NCBI RefSeq assembly: GCF_008704495.1
Contig: NZ_CP023699.1
Coordinates: 558,001 to 622,000, forward strand
DNA from: Streptomyces kanamyceticus
Lineage (GTDB): Bacteria; Actinomycetota; Actinomycetes; Streptomycetales; Streptomycetaceae
Direction: 5' to 3'
Length of the DNA: 64,000 nucleotides
Position 1 is the stretch's first letter. The number at the start of each line of letters is the position of its first letter. The notes below the pieces were generated by a model. It searched no databases and was not told the DNA's origin. It worked only from the letters and a program-made list of their open reading frames with translations. A program made the position numbers and the translations under genes. Shown piece by piece: positions 63,825-64,000 of the stretch.

Positions 63825-64000
63825 GAGACCGATGCCGTTCGTGAAGCCGTGAGCAGCAGGCGCAGCGGAGTCACCGCCGTCATCCGCCGGGCCAGTGCCG
63901 GTGACCGGCGCCCCACCACGAGCATCGCGGCGAGGGCGACGAGCGCGCCCACCAGCAGCCCCGCCAGGACGTCGTGCGGATAGTGCACTCCCACCCAGAC
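63821..64000 (-). CDS. C-terminal part of a second PAP2 phosphatase (5' end outside window)
   Basis: Sixty in-frame residues reach the window edge and begin VWVGVHYPHDVLAGLLVGAL, the last PAP2 motif (H-x-x-x-D) followed by a closing hydrophobic helix and a basic tail. Its TGA at 63821-63823 overlaps the ATG of the next PAP2 gene, so the two phosphatases are translationally coupled in tandem. Confidence 0.78.
   Translation of the reverse strand, partial: VWVGVHYPHDVLAGLLVGALVALAAMLVVGRRSPALARRMTAVTPLRLLLTASRTASVS

Overview
The window is high-GC actinobacterial DNA, almost certainly from a Streptomyces: strong third-position GC bias, frequent GTG starts, ATGA/GTGA stop-start overlaps, rare TTA codons, and homologues of secreted Streptomyces proteins. 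About 48 kb of it is the core of an FK506/FK520 (tacrolimus/ascomycin) type gene cluster. The recognised order is fkbB (minus, runs off the left edge), then fkbO, fkbP, fkbA, fkbD and fkbM on plus, then fkbN, fkbQ and a small coupled gene on minus. The window does not show whether the product is FK506 or FK520, because module 4 and the extender-unit genes lie outside it.

Left arm (1-17754, minus): FkbB with its CoA-ligase/ER/ACP loading module, modules 1 and 2 and most of module 3. Divergent across a 225-bp promoter region (17755-17979) is fkbO (chorismatase, makes the 4,5-dihydroxycyclohex-1-enecarboxylate starter). It is followed by fkbP (C-A-PCP-C NRPS that adds pipecolate and closes the ring), fkbA (modules 7-10), fkbD (C-9 P450) and fkbM (31-O-methyltransferase), all tightly packed or overlapping. 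AT motifs (HAGH in modules 7/8, YASH in 1/2/9, HAFH in 3/10) and the reductive domains fit the FK506/FK520 backbone well. fkbN (LAL/LuxR regulator) and fkbQ (type II thioesterase) converge on fkbM. fkbQ is translationally coupled to an unrecognised 123-residue ORF. TTA codons occur in fkbN (two), fkbQ, fkbA and fkbB (two), which suggests bldA control.

fkbA and fkbB as given contain four and three apparent single-base deletions, most in G/C homopolymers. They can be located by comparing near-identical segments shared between the two genes (KR1/KR8 and AT1/AT9) or by conserved domain reading. They look like sequencing errors or unresolved repeats rather than real inactivation.

Right flank (48.9-64 kb): ordinary accessory Streptomyces genes. 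They include a secreted lipase, a broken WYL regulator, a DUF4331 protein, a secreted I36-type inhibitor with a strong terminator, and a stretch of decayed genes (NTF2/SnoaL-like, SDR, APH-like). Then come a winged-helix regulator with a perfect inverted repeat upstream, a quinone-oxidoreductase/TetR divergent pair with twin operators, a VOC protein, a secreted protein of three tandem repeats, an FAD monooxygenase and a membrane protein. Last are a two-component system that appears broken in both partners and two PAP2 phosphatases.

No tRNA, rRNA, CRISPR array or insertion sequence was recognised.
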